From an uncultured Christensenella sp. (GTDB lineage: Bacteria > Bacillota > Clostridia > Christensenellales > Borkfalkiaceae), in contig CAJUHC010000001.1 of the NCBI GenBank assembly GCA_910586345.1, forward strand, positions 47,229 through 111,228: 64,000 nt of DNA, written 5' to 3'. Positions 41,911-50,996 of this stretch are shown one piece after another. How positions within the stretch are numbered: the first letter of the stretch is position 1; each line of letters starts with the position of its first letter. Under the pieces are notes generated by a model. It was not told the DNA's origin. It searched no databases and saw nothing but the letters and a program-made list of their open reading frames with translations. The position numbers and the translations under genes were made by a program.

Positions 41911-42708
41911 TTATACCAGATATTTTTTCTTTAAAGTAATTATGTCCTTATCGGTAACTTCTAAAACTTGTTTGCAATATTCCGCTATTCCGCCGTATCG
42001 GGCTTTCATATCGTTGATAACGGTTTCGAGATATTCGCGTTTGGTACGCATAAAACCGAAAAGTATTTTCTTTAACTTCAAAGAAACGGGAGCAATGGCA
42101 AGCACGAACCTGTTCAAAGAATATTGCTTTCTCCAGAATTTCCGTGAAACCAAATAGTCGGATATAATCGTTTCTTCGTCTGCGCCCAGCAGAGCTTCGA
42201 CAAGCATTGCGCAGATACCGCCTCGGTCCTTACCGCTCGTACAATGCCACAAAACAGTACCTTCTTCCTCAATTACAATACGAAGAAATTTTTTGAGTTC
42301 CTGTTGAGGCTGTTCGTTAAAAAGTATACTGCGGTAAGTTTCAATCATATAATTGTCCGCGGTCCCGAACTCATCTTTAATGCGTCTGCTTTCTTTGAGC
42401 ATAGTATGACGCATACTGCTGTCTGAGGTGACCCCGGGCGTAGAAGTGCACAATACGGGAAGCCAAAAATAATTTATGCCGTCAATTTGCGTATCGGGAT
42501 GCTGCTGTCTTTCGGTGCTTATACGAAGGTCTATGACAGTCGTAACCCCGATTTTTTTAAGCGCGGCAATTGTGCAGGCAGGCAAATCGGAAAGCTTACC
42601 GCTACGGATAAGCTTTCCTCTTTTTATTTCCAGCCCGTCCGACGTCGGCAAACCGCCGAGGTCGCGGGTGTTATTTAATTTTTTAAGCTTTAAACGCTTA
42701 ATAACCAT
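41911..42708 (-). CDS. Tyrosine/lipid phosphatase (Y_phosphatase3 type)
   Basis: A 265-residue phosphatase. N-terminal NNTRDLGGLPT, general-acid region TTVIDLRISTER and the P-loop HCTSGKDRGG with catalytic Cys near 157. These enzymes act on phosphotyrosine or phosphoinositides. In a glycan operon it may control a polymer-synthesis protein (inference). The start ATG shares a base with the stop of the upstream gene (TAATG). Confidence 0.9.
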   Translation of the reverse strand: MVIKRLKLKKLNNTRDLGGLPTSDGLEIKRGKLIRSGKLSDLPACTIAALKKIGVTTVIDLRISTERQQHPDTQIDGINYFWLPVLCTSTPGVTSDSSMRHTMLKESRRIKDEFGTADNYMIETYRSILFNEQPQQELKKFLRIVIEEEGTVLWHCTSGKDRGGICAMLVEALLGADEETIISDYLVSRKFWRKQYSLNRFVLAIAPVSLKLKKILFGFMRTKREYLETVINDMKARYGGIAEYCKQVLEVTDKDIITLKKKYLV

Positions 42709-43766
42709 TACAATGCTTTTGCCGCGTTGAAAGCAACTTCCTTTTCGTCTCTTGCAACAATCGCATATACCGCGTTTTCAAATGCTTTTTCTATTTTTGC
42801 GGTATACAATTCTTTTTCTTCTGCTTTAAGTTTGGGATTTTCGGAAGCTTTGACAATCGCATTATACTTCATAACTGCCGCATTGACCTGCGATTTGGCT
42901 TTGAAATATTCCTTTTCCGCATTGGATTTCGTAGCTTTGTCTTCCCAGAGTTTCATAGTATTTTCGGCTTTAACGATTTTCTCAGTAGGCGCGTTTTTAG
43001 CGACGAGTTTTTCATACTTAGCCTTGGAACTCTTAGCCATTTTGTTATTATCGGGGAAGATAATAAGGAAGATAAAGAAGAATATCGCCATAGATACGCC
43101 GCCCGTAAGCACCGTCTTTATTAAACCTGCGACAACGTCGAGTCCCGGGCTCTGATACCAGCCCCAGTGAGTAAAGAATACGTTGCAGATGCCCCATACG
43201 GCGTTTGTAAATACGGAAACAAGCACCCAACCTATGAAATACCACAAAGCCTGCAACCAGGGATTACCGTGCGAACGGTAAGTTATGTTTCTCTGTAAGG
43301 GGAAGTTAATGCACTGAGCGGTAAATACCGCGATTTCAAACGCTATAAAATATCCCCAGCCGTTATTGTCTCCGAATATAACGTACGACGCGCCGTTATT
43401 CGTAAACGAACCCAAAGTTATATTGGGCCAGCCCACCGTTATTTGCGGGAAAACGCTTTGGGGGAACGCATAAGGCAGGAACGTCATAACGATAAACTGC
43501 CAGATAGTCACAGCCTGCGAGAAAACCACAAGGAAAAAAATCTTATAAATCAAATCCGAGCCCTTGGGATGTTTGTCGCAAAAGCCGTACCAGGTCCCGA
43601 GCCACCAGCGGCCTATTTTCTGAAAGAACCTTAAAAACCCGTTTTTCGAAAGAGGTTTAACCTGTTTTTGCAAGTCCTCTACGGTATATTTACTTATATC
43701 CGCTTTGGATACGGACGCGTCCGCCGCTCCCGCGGCTTCGGCAGTTTCTTTTACTTCTTCACTCAT
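42708..43766 (-). CDS. GtrA-like membrane protein with coiled C-terminal tail
   Basis: A 352-residue protein. A polar, acidic N-terminal 40 residues is followed by four transmembrane helices between about 75 and 240. NFPLQRNITYRSHG between helices 2 and 3 recalls the NFxxxRxxVF motif of GtrA-type flippase helpers. The last 110 residues are highly charged and helical. The family call is tentative. It overlaps the GH3 stop (ATGA) and precedes the phosphatase. A role in moving lipid-linked sugars is an inference from the fold and the GT2 neighbour. Confidence 0.65.
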   Translation of the reverse strand: MSEEVKETAEAAGAADASVSKADISKYTVEDLQKQVKPLSKNGFLRFFQKIGRWWLGTWYGFCDKHPKGSDLIYKIFFLVVFSQAVTIWQFIVMTFLPYAFPQSVFPQITVGWPNITLGSFTNNGASYVIFGDNNGWGYFIAFEIAVFTAQCINFPLQRNITYRSHGNPWLQALWYFIGWVLVSVFTNAVWGICNVFFTHWGWYQSPGLDVVAGLIKTVLTGGVSMAIFFFIFLIIFPDNNKMAKSSKAKYEKLVAKNAPTEKIVKAENTMKLWEDKATKSNAEKEYFKAKSQVNAAVMKYNAIVKASENPKLKAEEKELYTAKIEKAFENAVYAIVARDEKEVAFNAAKAL

Positions 43767-46162
43767 TTCTTTGCCTCCTTTTTAACTTTTTCCTTTGATA
43801 AGAATCTGCCAACGCCCTTAAAGAAGTGACCGTTGAACATCAGAAGTAACGCTTCCATTTGTCTGCGGCTCATACCGCCGAATTTCGCAAGCCCCCTCAC
43901 GGGCTGATGCAGTACGCCCATAACGAGCGTGTTCGCAAGCGAACGCATTCCGAAGCCCTTGCACGCTTTGATAGCAAAGCGTATAACGCCCGAGAACGCT
44001 CTGCCTACCCACCGTTTCGAATATCTCAAATCGGCGATAGTACAGTTTTCATGTATAACCATTCTCTTCTTTTTATAGAAATTATATCCCGAATAAGGAA
44101 TATCCCTTCCGAGAAGTTCTTTGAATTCTCCGTCGCCGACGTTCGCAACGTTACCGCTGTAATACGAAGGAAGTTTCCCGCTGTCGTAAGGAACAACGTC
44201 GGTAGTGCCCTGCTTAATTACACTCGCCGTAAGGCGGATATCCGCCGAGCTCGCGCCTATATAGAGCTGATATTCTCCGGCCTCTATTTCCCACTTATCA
44301 GTCTTTACGTTGAAATAGCGGAACGTCTTGTCGTCGAAAGCTATATTAACGTTCTTGCTTTCGCCCGCTTTAAGATAAACTTTCGCAAAGCCTTTCAATT
44401 CCTTTGCGGGACGGAAAACTTTTCCGTCCTTTTTGCCGACGTAAAGCTGAGCCGCTTCCGCGCCGTCGTATTTGCCTGTATTTTTAACGGTGAACGAAAC
44501 TCCGTTTGCGTCCGCTTTGACGTCGGAATATTCGAAAGTCGTATAAGAAAGTCCGAAACCGAACGGATATGCGACTTCAACGTTCGCCGTATCGTAATAC
44601 CTGTACCCGATATAAAGTCCTTCGCGGTACTCTACCGTCATCTGCTTGCCGGGGAAATGGGAAGCCGAGGAACAATCGCCGTATTTCACAGGGAAAGTTT
44701 CCGCAAGTTTACCCGAAGGATTGACCTTACCCGTGATTACGTCGAGCATAGCGCCCGCGCCCGCCTGACCCGTAAGACAGCCGTAAACAATCGCGTTCGC
44801 GTCTTTGCACCAGTCGGTTTCAACCGCGCTTCCGCACGAAAGAACAAGAATAAGCTTTTTGCTGTTAGCTCTTACCTGTTTATATAAAGCAATCTGGTTT
44901 GCGGGAATTTTTATCTGCTCCCTGTCGAGTCCTTCCGCTTCCGACACCTCGTCGAGTCCGAGACAAAGAATTACGTTGTCGACTCTCTTGGCGAGTTTAA
45001 CCGCTTTTTTTATAAGTCCGTTCTTATTTTTGCCGTATCTGTCGAAACCTTGTTCGTAACCTATAAAGTTTACTTCGTGTCTGTTTTCGAGTATCGTAGT
45101 AAGTTTTGTGGGATTAACAATCGAAGAACCCGCGCCCTGATATCTCGGCAGGTGCGCGAAATCGCCGATGAGCGCAGTTCTCGTATCTGCGGACACAGGA
45201 AGAACACCGTCGTTCTTTAACAAGACGATGCTCTCTTCCGCGCATTTGCGCGCTATTTCGTGATGAGCCTCGACGTCGAAAGGTTTTCCTTTTTCCGTTT
45301 GAGTGGTTCTCTCTATCAACGTGAGAATACGTTCGACGCATTCGTCCACGTATTTAATATCGAGCGTACCGTCTTCGACAGCCTTGACTATATCGTCCGC
45401 GCCGTATTTGCACGATGGCATTTCAAGGTCGCTACCCGCCGCAGTGGAAGCTACTTTGTCGTTACAGCCGGCCCAGTCCGAAATCACGACGCCGTCGAAC
45501 CCCCATTCCCCGCGGAGTATGTCGCGTATAAGGTGGTCGTTTTCGTCCGCGAACTTGCCGTTAATCATATTGTAAGAAGACATTATGGAATTTGTTTTGC
45601 CCTCTCTCACTGCAATTTCAAATGCGGTAAGATAAATCTCGCGCAAAGTTCTTTCATCCATTACGGAGTCTGTAACCATACGTCTCTCTTCCTGGTTGTT
45701 TGCGGCGAAATGCTTCACGCAAGCCGAAGTTCCCTTCGACTGAATACCGCGTATATACGAAGCCGCCATTTTACCCGCGAGATAGGGGTCCTCCGAAAAA
45801 TATTCGAAGTTTCTTCCGCAACGGGGATTGCGCTTCATATTCGTGCCGGGACCGAGAAGAACGTTTACTTTCTGCGAAGCCGCCTCCTCGCCCAGAGCTT
45901 CGCCCATCTTTTCGCCAAGCTCTTCGTTCCAACTGTTTGCCATCGCCGCCGCCGTAGGGAAACACGTAGCCGGAATACTCGCGTTCAGTCCCAAATGGTC
46001 AGCCGCGGCGGCCTGTTTCCTTATTCCGTGAGGTCCGTCCGATAAAAACAGCGACGGAACTCCCAGCTCGGGATAATCCTTGGTCTGCCAGAAATCTTTG
46101 CCCGTAAGCAAGTCGGCTTTTTGGCGGACTGTCAGTTCGTTTATTATTTTTTGTTTGTCCAT
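43763..46162 (-). CDS. GH3 beta-glycosidase, cytoplasmic, classical domain order
   Basis: A 799-residue enzyme without signal peptide. The TIM barrel comes first with LSDGPHGIRKQ, NMKRNPRCGRNFEYFSEDP, VKHFAANNQE and nucleophile Asp near 229 in VVISDWAG. The alpha/beta sandwich follows (ESIVLLKNDGVLPV), then the Fn3-like domain (VKNTGKYDGAEAAQLYVG). A basic C-terminal extension of about 110 residues beyond Fn3 has no known counterpart to me. It probably hydrolyses imported beta-linked oligosaccharides. It heads the operon that runs to the ROK kinase. Confidence 0.95.
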   Translation of the reverse strand: MDKQKIINELTVRQKADLLTGKDFWQTKDYPELGVPSLFLSDGPHGIRKQAAAADHLGLNASIPATCFPTAAAMANSWNEELGEKMGEALGEEAASQKVNVLLGPGTNMKRNPRCGRNFEYFSEDPYLAGKMAASYIRGIQSKGTSACVKHFAANNQEERRMVTDSVMDERTLREIYLTAFEIAVREGKTNSIMSSYNMINGKFADENDHLIRDILRGEWGFDGVVISDWAGCNDKVASTAAGSDLEMPSCKYGADDIVKAVEDGTLDIKYVDECVERILTLIERTTQTEKGKPFDVEAHHEIARKCAEESIVLLKNDGVLPVSADTRTALIGDFAHLPRYQGAGSSIVNPTKLTTILENRHEVNFIGYEQGFDRYGKNKNGLIKKAVKLAKRVDNVILCLGLDEVSEAEGLDREQIKIPANQIALYKQVRANSKKLILVLSCGSAVETDWCKDANAIVYGCLTGQAGAGAMLDVITGKVNPSGKLAETFPVKYGDCSSASHFPGKQMTVEYREGLYIGYRYYDTANVEVAYPFGFGLSYTTFEYSDVKADANGVSFTVKNTGKYDGAEAAQLYVGKKDGKVFRPAKELKGFAKVYLKAGESKNVNIAFDDKTFRYFNVKTDKWEIEAGEYQLYIGASSADIRLTASVIKQGTTDVVPYDSGKLPSYYSGNVANVGDGEFKELLGRDIPYSGYNFYKKKRMVIHENCTIADLRYSKRWVGRAFSGVIRFAIKACKGFGMRSLANTLVMGVLHQPVRGLAKFGGMSRRQMEALLLMFNGHFFKGVGRFLSKEKVKKEAKK

Positions 46163-46235
46163 CAGTTTTTGTTACACCTTAACAAATTTTTATGGAATTA
46201 TACAATATTGAGAAACAAAATTATATAACATTAGC

Positions 46236-46272
46236 GTAACCTGCAATTTACGCATCGTAATTTGCAGGTTAC
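46236..46272. other. Hairpin between beta-helix and GH3 genes
   Basis: GTAACCTGCAA and TTGCAGGTTAC form an 11-bp stem with inner TACG/CGTA. T runs are weak on both sides, so terminator function is uncertain. Confidence 0.5.
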
Positions 46273-46304
46273 TCAACTGTTTTATTTGTAAATTCCCTTA
46301 GTTT

Positions 46305-48485
46305 TTATCTCTCGACGTATTTGCCTGCTATAAAAGACGTAAACTGCGTCTTAGCGCCGTCGAAATTGCTTTTACCGCGTTCGTTGACGATATACCTGAT
46401 TCCGCCGTTCGTTTTCTTGTCGCCGAAATTGAGAAAATTCGCAATAGCCATATGCTCGACGTGAATACCCTCGTTCGACGGAAGCTCTATTGCGTGGTCG
46501 AGGGTAAATATATTTTTAAGCCTGCTGCTTGCAACGTAGTAAACGCCTATTCCGTAAGCGGTATGATTTTTAACACCGTCAGCAACTTTATAACTCGCAT
46601 AACCCTGATAAGTTTTGCCGTTCCACTCCGACATCCATTCGTCCTGTGCGTATTCGGGATTTTCTTCCGTCGCGCCGTCCGCAAGGCGGGAAGGCACGTC
46701 GTAAGGAGTTTCCGACTGATAGAAAGCCATAAAACCGTGTTCGCCTTTCCATATCGTCTGATACTCGTGGAAATGCTCTACCATAAGCCCGTAAATCGTC
46801 ACGTAATCGCCGTTTACTATCACGCCGTTCTTGGTTTTGTTTATATCCCAACCTACCGTACCGCTGTTGCCGTGGTCCGCGCGCCATACCCAGAAATTAT
46901 CGCCTACGACGTCGTTGGAATTTATTTCGAGCGTCAAATCAACCGAAGTCGCTCCTTTATCCGCTCCGCCTATGCGGTAATAAACGTCGTTCAGTACGGT
47001 AGGATTTTCATTGTGGCGCACTTGCGTCTTTTTATCTCCGAGCCGTAAAAGATTTTGGGAATATTCGCCCGCGTCGAACATAATGCCGCTGAGCTGTACT
47101 CCGTCCACGTCGCTTACGCTCATTATGGTATCCTTATTATTACCCGCAAGCTTTAACGTCGCAAGCCCCAAACCCATAACAATAGTATCGGGTTTCGTAA
47201 CCAGCAACGGACTTTCTATATCGTAAATGCCTGCGGTAAACAGAATATGTTTTCCGTTGTTTAAAGCCGCGTTAATGGTCTTTGCGTTGTCTCTGTCCGA
47301 ACGCGCGACGTAGAATTTATCGAGCGATATATATTCGTCGTAGTCGTTGAGCGATTCACCGTTTTCCGACCAGCTAACGCCTGACGAATTCCTTTGCAGT
47401 GCAGGACGGCAAACGTAATATCCGTCGTCGAAAACGAGGTAAGGCTTTTCGCGCATAACGTTGGTGGTTTCGAGAACAGTAACGCGCCTTTCGGGCCAGG
47501 CGTAAGTTTTATCGGCAAAACCGCCCGTACATCCCGAATAGACCATATTTATATCGCAGCCCGACCATTTATTCCAGCTTGAATTGCGCGTAAACCACTG
47601 CTGCTGTATGCTTCCGTCGATATTTCCCGAAACTACCGTGTCGGAAATAAATCCGCCCGAAGCCCAGGGGGTTTTACCCGTATCGTGAAGAGTGAGATTG
47701 CCGTTTACTTTCATACGGCGGAAACTCGTCGCCTGCGAAACCGACCACTGTACGTCACTGTTTACGGTCATATTATCTATACCGCACCAGAAGTTACAGG
47801 TCGAATTTCCTCCCGAAAGCTCGCCCTTTGTATAAAAACCGCCGAGTTCCACTCCGGTAGGCAGATAATCGAGTCCCGAAAAGGTCATATAATAGCGCAT
47901 TTGAAGGTTCAAATCGTTATACTTTCCTTTCTTGAAAAGTCCTGCATAACGTCCCTCGCCAAGCAGCCTTTCGCCCGTTTCCACCCATTCGCCGTCTTCG
48001 TTTTGCTCGTATACGGGTTCGTAAATCTCTTTCCAGGCAAACTGGCTCGTATTGTTTTTGAACCTGTCTACGTCCGCCTGAACAAGTTCCTGATTATCGT
48101 AGGGCGAATATATATGCGTATTTTTGCCGAACGTATCCAATTCGTACGAATATATTTCGGAAGAAATAACTTCTTCTCCGTTCATTGCGTCTACCCTGTA
48201 ATAACCGTACTTATCGAAACTTACGAATTCGCATTCCGTTTGCGCTATTTCGAACTTATAGTCGCCGAAACGGCTTTGACTGTGATATATTCTGTATTCA
48301 GTCGCGTTCTCGACTTCTTTCCATTTGATTTCAACCCCGTTTTCCGTAAGAGTAGCGTTATTTTCCCATTCCGGTATCACCGTTTCGTCTTCCTTTCCGG
48401 GATTTCCGATACAGCCTGCAAGAGGGACGAGCAAGCTGCCTGCGATAATTCCTCCTAAAATCAGAGCCGTTAATTTTTTTCTCAT
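46305..48485 (-). CDS. Lipoprotein with Fn3-like and right-handed beta-helix domains
   Basis: A 726-residue lipoprotein with lipobox LAGC (Cys23). An Fn3-like domain (VEIKWKEVENATEYRIYHS, about 55-75 onward) precedes a large parallel beta-helix reading VVSGNIDGSIQQ, TIVMGLGLATLKLAGNN, VQLSGIMFDAGE, VIVNGDYVTIYGLMVEH and LPSNEGIHVEHMAI. It resembles pectate-lyase-superfamily/GH55-like proteins of gut bacteria. Catalytic residues were not identified. The ATG at 48485 has GAGGAGG in front, 17 bases after the CotH stop, so it is the last gene of the GH5-TetR-CotH operon. Confidence 0.75.
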   Translation of the reverse strand: MRKKLTALILGGIIAGSLLVPLAGCIGNPGKEDETVIPEWENNATLTENGVEIKWKEVENATEYRIYHSQSRFGDYKFEIAQTECEFVSFDKYGYYRVDAMNGEEVISSEIYSYELDTFGKNTHIYSPYDNQELVQADVDRFKNNTSQFAWKEIYEPVYEQNEDGEWVETGERLLGEGRYAGLFKKGKYNDLNLQMRYYMTFSGLDYLPTGVELGGFYTKGELSGGNSTCNFWCGIDNMTVNSDVQWSVSQATSFRRMKVNGNLTLHDTGKTPWASGGFISDTVVSGNIDGSIQQQWFTRNSSWNKWSGCDINMVYSGCTGGFADKTYAWPERRVTVLETTNVMREKPYLVFDDGYYVCRPALQRNSSGVSWSENGESLNDYDEYISLDKFYVARSDRDNAKTINAALNNGKHILFTAGIYDIESPLLVTKPDTIVMGLGLATLKLAGNNKDTIMSVSDVDGVQLSGIMFDAGEYSQNLLRLGDKKTQVRHNENPTVLNDVYYRIGGADKGATSVDLTLEINSNDVVGDNFWVWRADHGNSGTVGWDINKTKNGVIVNGDYVTIYGLMVEHFHEYQTIWKGEHGFMAFYQSETPYDVPSRLADGATEENPEYAQDEWMSEWNGKTYQGYASYKVADGVKNHTAYGIGVYYVASSRLKNIFTLDHAIELPSNEGIHVEHMAIANFLNFGDKKTNGGIRYIVNERGKSNFDGAKTQFTSFIAGKYVER

Positions 48486-48502
48486 TATATCCTCCTCAAA
48501 AT

Positions 48503-50464
48503 TTACAGCCACTGTTTATCGAGATAATTAAATCTCTTAGTAAGCCATTTATACAAATGGTCGACTGCGTCGGACTGGTTTTTAACGTTTTGCTGTATTT
48601 CCCATACGCTCTCGCCGCTAACTACAAAGCCCCATCTTTCGAAATTACGCTTATATTCCTGCGAATTATAATACGTCCTCAATTCTTTTACGTACGAAAG
48701 CGCGCCAGTCTGAACTCCGGCTCTATTCATTTCCTGCCACTTATCTTTGACCATATTCCAGAACCAGCTTTCGTTTATGAATATGATTACCCAAGGATTC
48801 GAACTGTTTGCGGCGAATAACCCTTCGCCGCTTGCACAAGCATCCTTCAACCCGAAAGCAGAGTCAAAATCCCAAGGCGCCTCGAACCGAAGAAGATTAT
48901 TTTCGGAATCCGCGCCCAAATCGACGTCCATAAGGAAGCTCGACCAGCCTATGTCGTAGTCGCACACTATTTCGCAGTGTATATACATATCTACGAGCGA
49001 TTTTATATCAATCACCTTGGAAACGGTTTCCCGCACGGGATTATCCGTTGCGGGCGTATAAACGACGAGCCCGGTAAAGTCACCGTTGAACGCGTAATAC
49101 TTATGGTTATAAACCGCCTCGTAACAAATCTTATACAGATTGTTCATATAGCTTTCTATAAATCTTGTCTGACTGATGTCGTAAATATCGTTCTTTATTG
49201 CAAAACCTTTCTGGTCCGGCGTTACCCTGTTGCCGCTTCTCGTTTTCAGCGGGCCGTATTTTGCATAATTGCATTCGAATCTCTCGGTTTCGATTTCGAG
49301 TTTATAATATCCGTCGTATTCGATAAAATATCCTATATCCGTCCCGAGATAAGGTTCGCCCTCGGGGGTTTCGGGTTCGGTAATATTTATGCGCTCCGCA
49401 TTAACCTGCTGTTGTTCGGCAAGAAGATAAACGCCCCAATACTCGCCGTTTAAGTAAAGTTCGACCTGACGCGAGTCGGACGAATAATAACCGTCCGTTT
49501 CGAAAATCTGATTGCCGAGGTAGAACGCAAGACTGTTCCTCTCCAAAGAAACGTCCTTATAATCCGCAAGCAATACCCAGCTTTTGCACTTTGCACCTTC
49601 GTTGAGCCCAAGCATAGGCTGTTTCTTGTCGAATTTGATTCTGAACGGTTTTTTGGGATACGTAGTAGTCCAATTTCCGCGCACCTTAATTCCCGCGGTC
49701 TTTTCAAGTTCGTATTCGGTTTCGCAATTGCTCAGCTTTACGGTACACTCGTGATACTGCCAATCTATATTGTTGGCGGGATTGTTGTTATCGAAACTCG
49801 GCACGTCCCGCGTCGCGTCCGAAATAAAATCCGACGCCGCTTGAACGTCTATTCTCGGAAGCCGTGCGCTTAAATGCGGTTTGTAACCGTAAACAGGGTC
49901 TTCGGGTTTGGTTTGAGGCTGTTTTTCTCCGCAATGCTTACAGGAGCCGTCGATGTATTCGTGAACACAAGGTTTACCGCAAACTTTGCACTCGCCGTTC
50001 TCATAAGTCCGGTGACTGCATACCGTTCCGCATTGCGTACACGCGCCGTCCGCATAAACGGGATGTTTGCAGACTATTCCGCATTCGGCGCAAGTCCCGT
50101 TAACGTAATCTGCGTGCGAACAATGAGCCGAACACTCTTTACATATTCCGTTCACGTATTCCGTGTGCCCGCACACGGTGCCGCAAACGGCACATACTCC
50201 TTCTTCATATTCTTCGTGAGCACACGCAGAACCGCACTCGGCGCAGACTCCGTCTTCATACTCTTCGTGAGCGCATACTGTACCGCATCTTATGCAAACC
50301 CCGTTCTCGTATTCGCTGTGCGGGCATAAGCTTCTGCAAGCGCTGCAAACTCCGTCCACGTAGGTATGCTTACATTCCATACAGCCAGCAAACATACCTA
50401 ATGCGATTACAAGTACGCATAAAATAGCGATGCTTTTAATTGGCAAGTTGTTTTTTGTTCTCAT
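48503..50464 (-). CDS. CotH-type kinase lipoprotein with nine CxH...CxxC repeats
   Basis: A 653-residue lipoprotein with lipobox FAGC. Residues about 28-190 hold nine repeats of about 17 residues with the pattern CxHxxYxxGxCxxCG, likely metal-binding ribbons. The CotH domain follows with IKVRGNWTTTYPKKPFRIKFDKK (split at 260-283), SWVLLADYKD, LYLNGEYWGVYLL and the metal-binding WDFDSAFG. CotH proteins are atypical protein kinases that phosphorylate coat or secreted proteins. Here export and the GH5 and beta-helix neighbours suggest a target at the cell surface (inference). The start at 50464 has GGGAGG and overlaps the tetR end by 29 bases. Confidence 0.9.
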   Translation of the reverse strand: MRTKNNLPIKSIAILCVLVIALGMFAGCMECKHTYVDGVCSACRSLCPHSEYENGVCIRCGTVCAHEEYEDGVCAECGSACAHEEYEEGVCAVCGTVCGHTEYVNGICKECSAHCSHADYVNGTCAECGIVCKHPVYADGACTQCGTVCSHRTYENGECKVCGKPCVHEYIDGSCKHCGEKQPQTKPEDPVYGYKPHLSARLPRIDVQAASDFISDATRDVPSFDNNNPANNIDWQYHECTVKLSNCETEYELEKTAGIKVRGNWTTTYPKKPFRIKFDKKQPMLGLNEGAKCKSWVLLADYKDVSLERNSLAFYLGNQIFETDGYYSSDSRQVELYLNGEYWGVYLLAEQQQVNAERINITEPETPEGEPYLGTDIGYFIEYDGYYKLEIETERFECNYAKYGPLKTRSGNRVTPDQKGFAIKNDIYDISQTRFIESYMNNLYKICYEAVYNHKYYAFNGDFTGLVVYTPATDNPVRETVSKVIDIKSLVDMYIHCEIVCDYDIGWSSFLMDVDLGADSENNLLRFEAPWDFDSAFGLKDACASGEGLFAANSSNPWVIIFINESWFWNMVKDKWQEMNRAGVQTGALSYVKELRTYYNSQEYKRNFERWGFVVSGESVWEIQQNVKNQSDAVDHLYKWLTKRFNYLDKQWL

Positions 50465-50993
50465 TTTTTCCTCCCAAAGGCCCGTATAAGCCGACAAACA
50501 GCGTAATGGGCATTATTGCCTTAATTTTTCTTATCAGTTCTTCGTTTGTTTCAACGCATTTATTTTTAAGCCAAGCCATAAGGACGTCCGTTACGTAGTG
50601 CGTAAAAACGTCGGCTGAATAAGCGTAATATTCGTCTTCATCCGCTCCTGCGTTTTCCGAAAAATATTTGCGCATAAGCTGTTCGTGATACGAACGCAAC
50701 GAATTTATATCCTGCGACTCGAAAGCGTTTATAATTATCGACGGGCTGTTTTTGAACGAATTCATAGAACGGCTCAGAAAACTTTCCCAAGTCTGAGCGC
50801 CGTTCAAAATACCGTTATAAAAATGATTCTGAAAACTGCATATGAGAAGGTGATATTTATCCTGATAATACTTATAAAACGTGCCCTTGCAAATACCTAT
50901 CTCGTCAATCAAATCTATTACACGAATAGAATCTATTTTCTTTGTTTTAAGAAATTTCAGCAAAGTCGTTTCAATATAATACTCTATTTTCAT
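50436..50993 (-). CDS. TetR/AcrR-type transcriptional regulator
   Basis: A 185-residue repressor with an N-terminal helix-turn-helix (IRVIDLIDEIGICKGTFYKY at about 23-42, then YQDKYHLL) and a variable ligand domain. It sits inside the operon, 3 bases after the GH5 stop whose GGAG serves as its ribosome site, and overlaps the CotH start. The palindrome at 52770-52782 in the operon promoter is its likely operator, giving autoregulation. Confidence 0.9.
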   Translation of the reverse strand: MKIEYYIETTLLKFLKTKKIDSIRVIDLIDEIGICKGTFYKYYQDKYHLLICSFQNHFYNGILNGAQTWESFLSRSMNSFKNSPSIIINAFESQDINSLRSYHEQLMRKYFSENAGADEDEYYAYSADVFTHYVTDVLMAWLKNKCVETNEELIRKIKAIMPITLFVGLYGPLGGKNENKKQLAN

Positions 50994-50996
50994 TGC

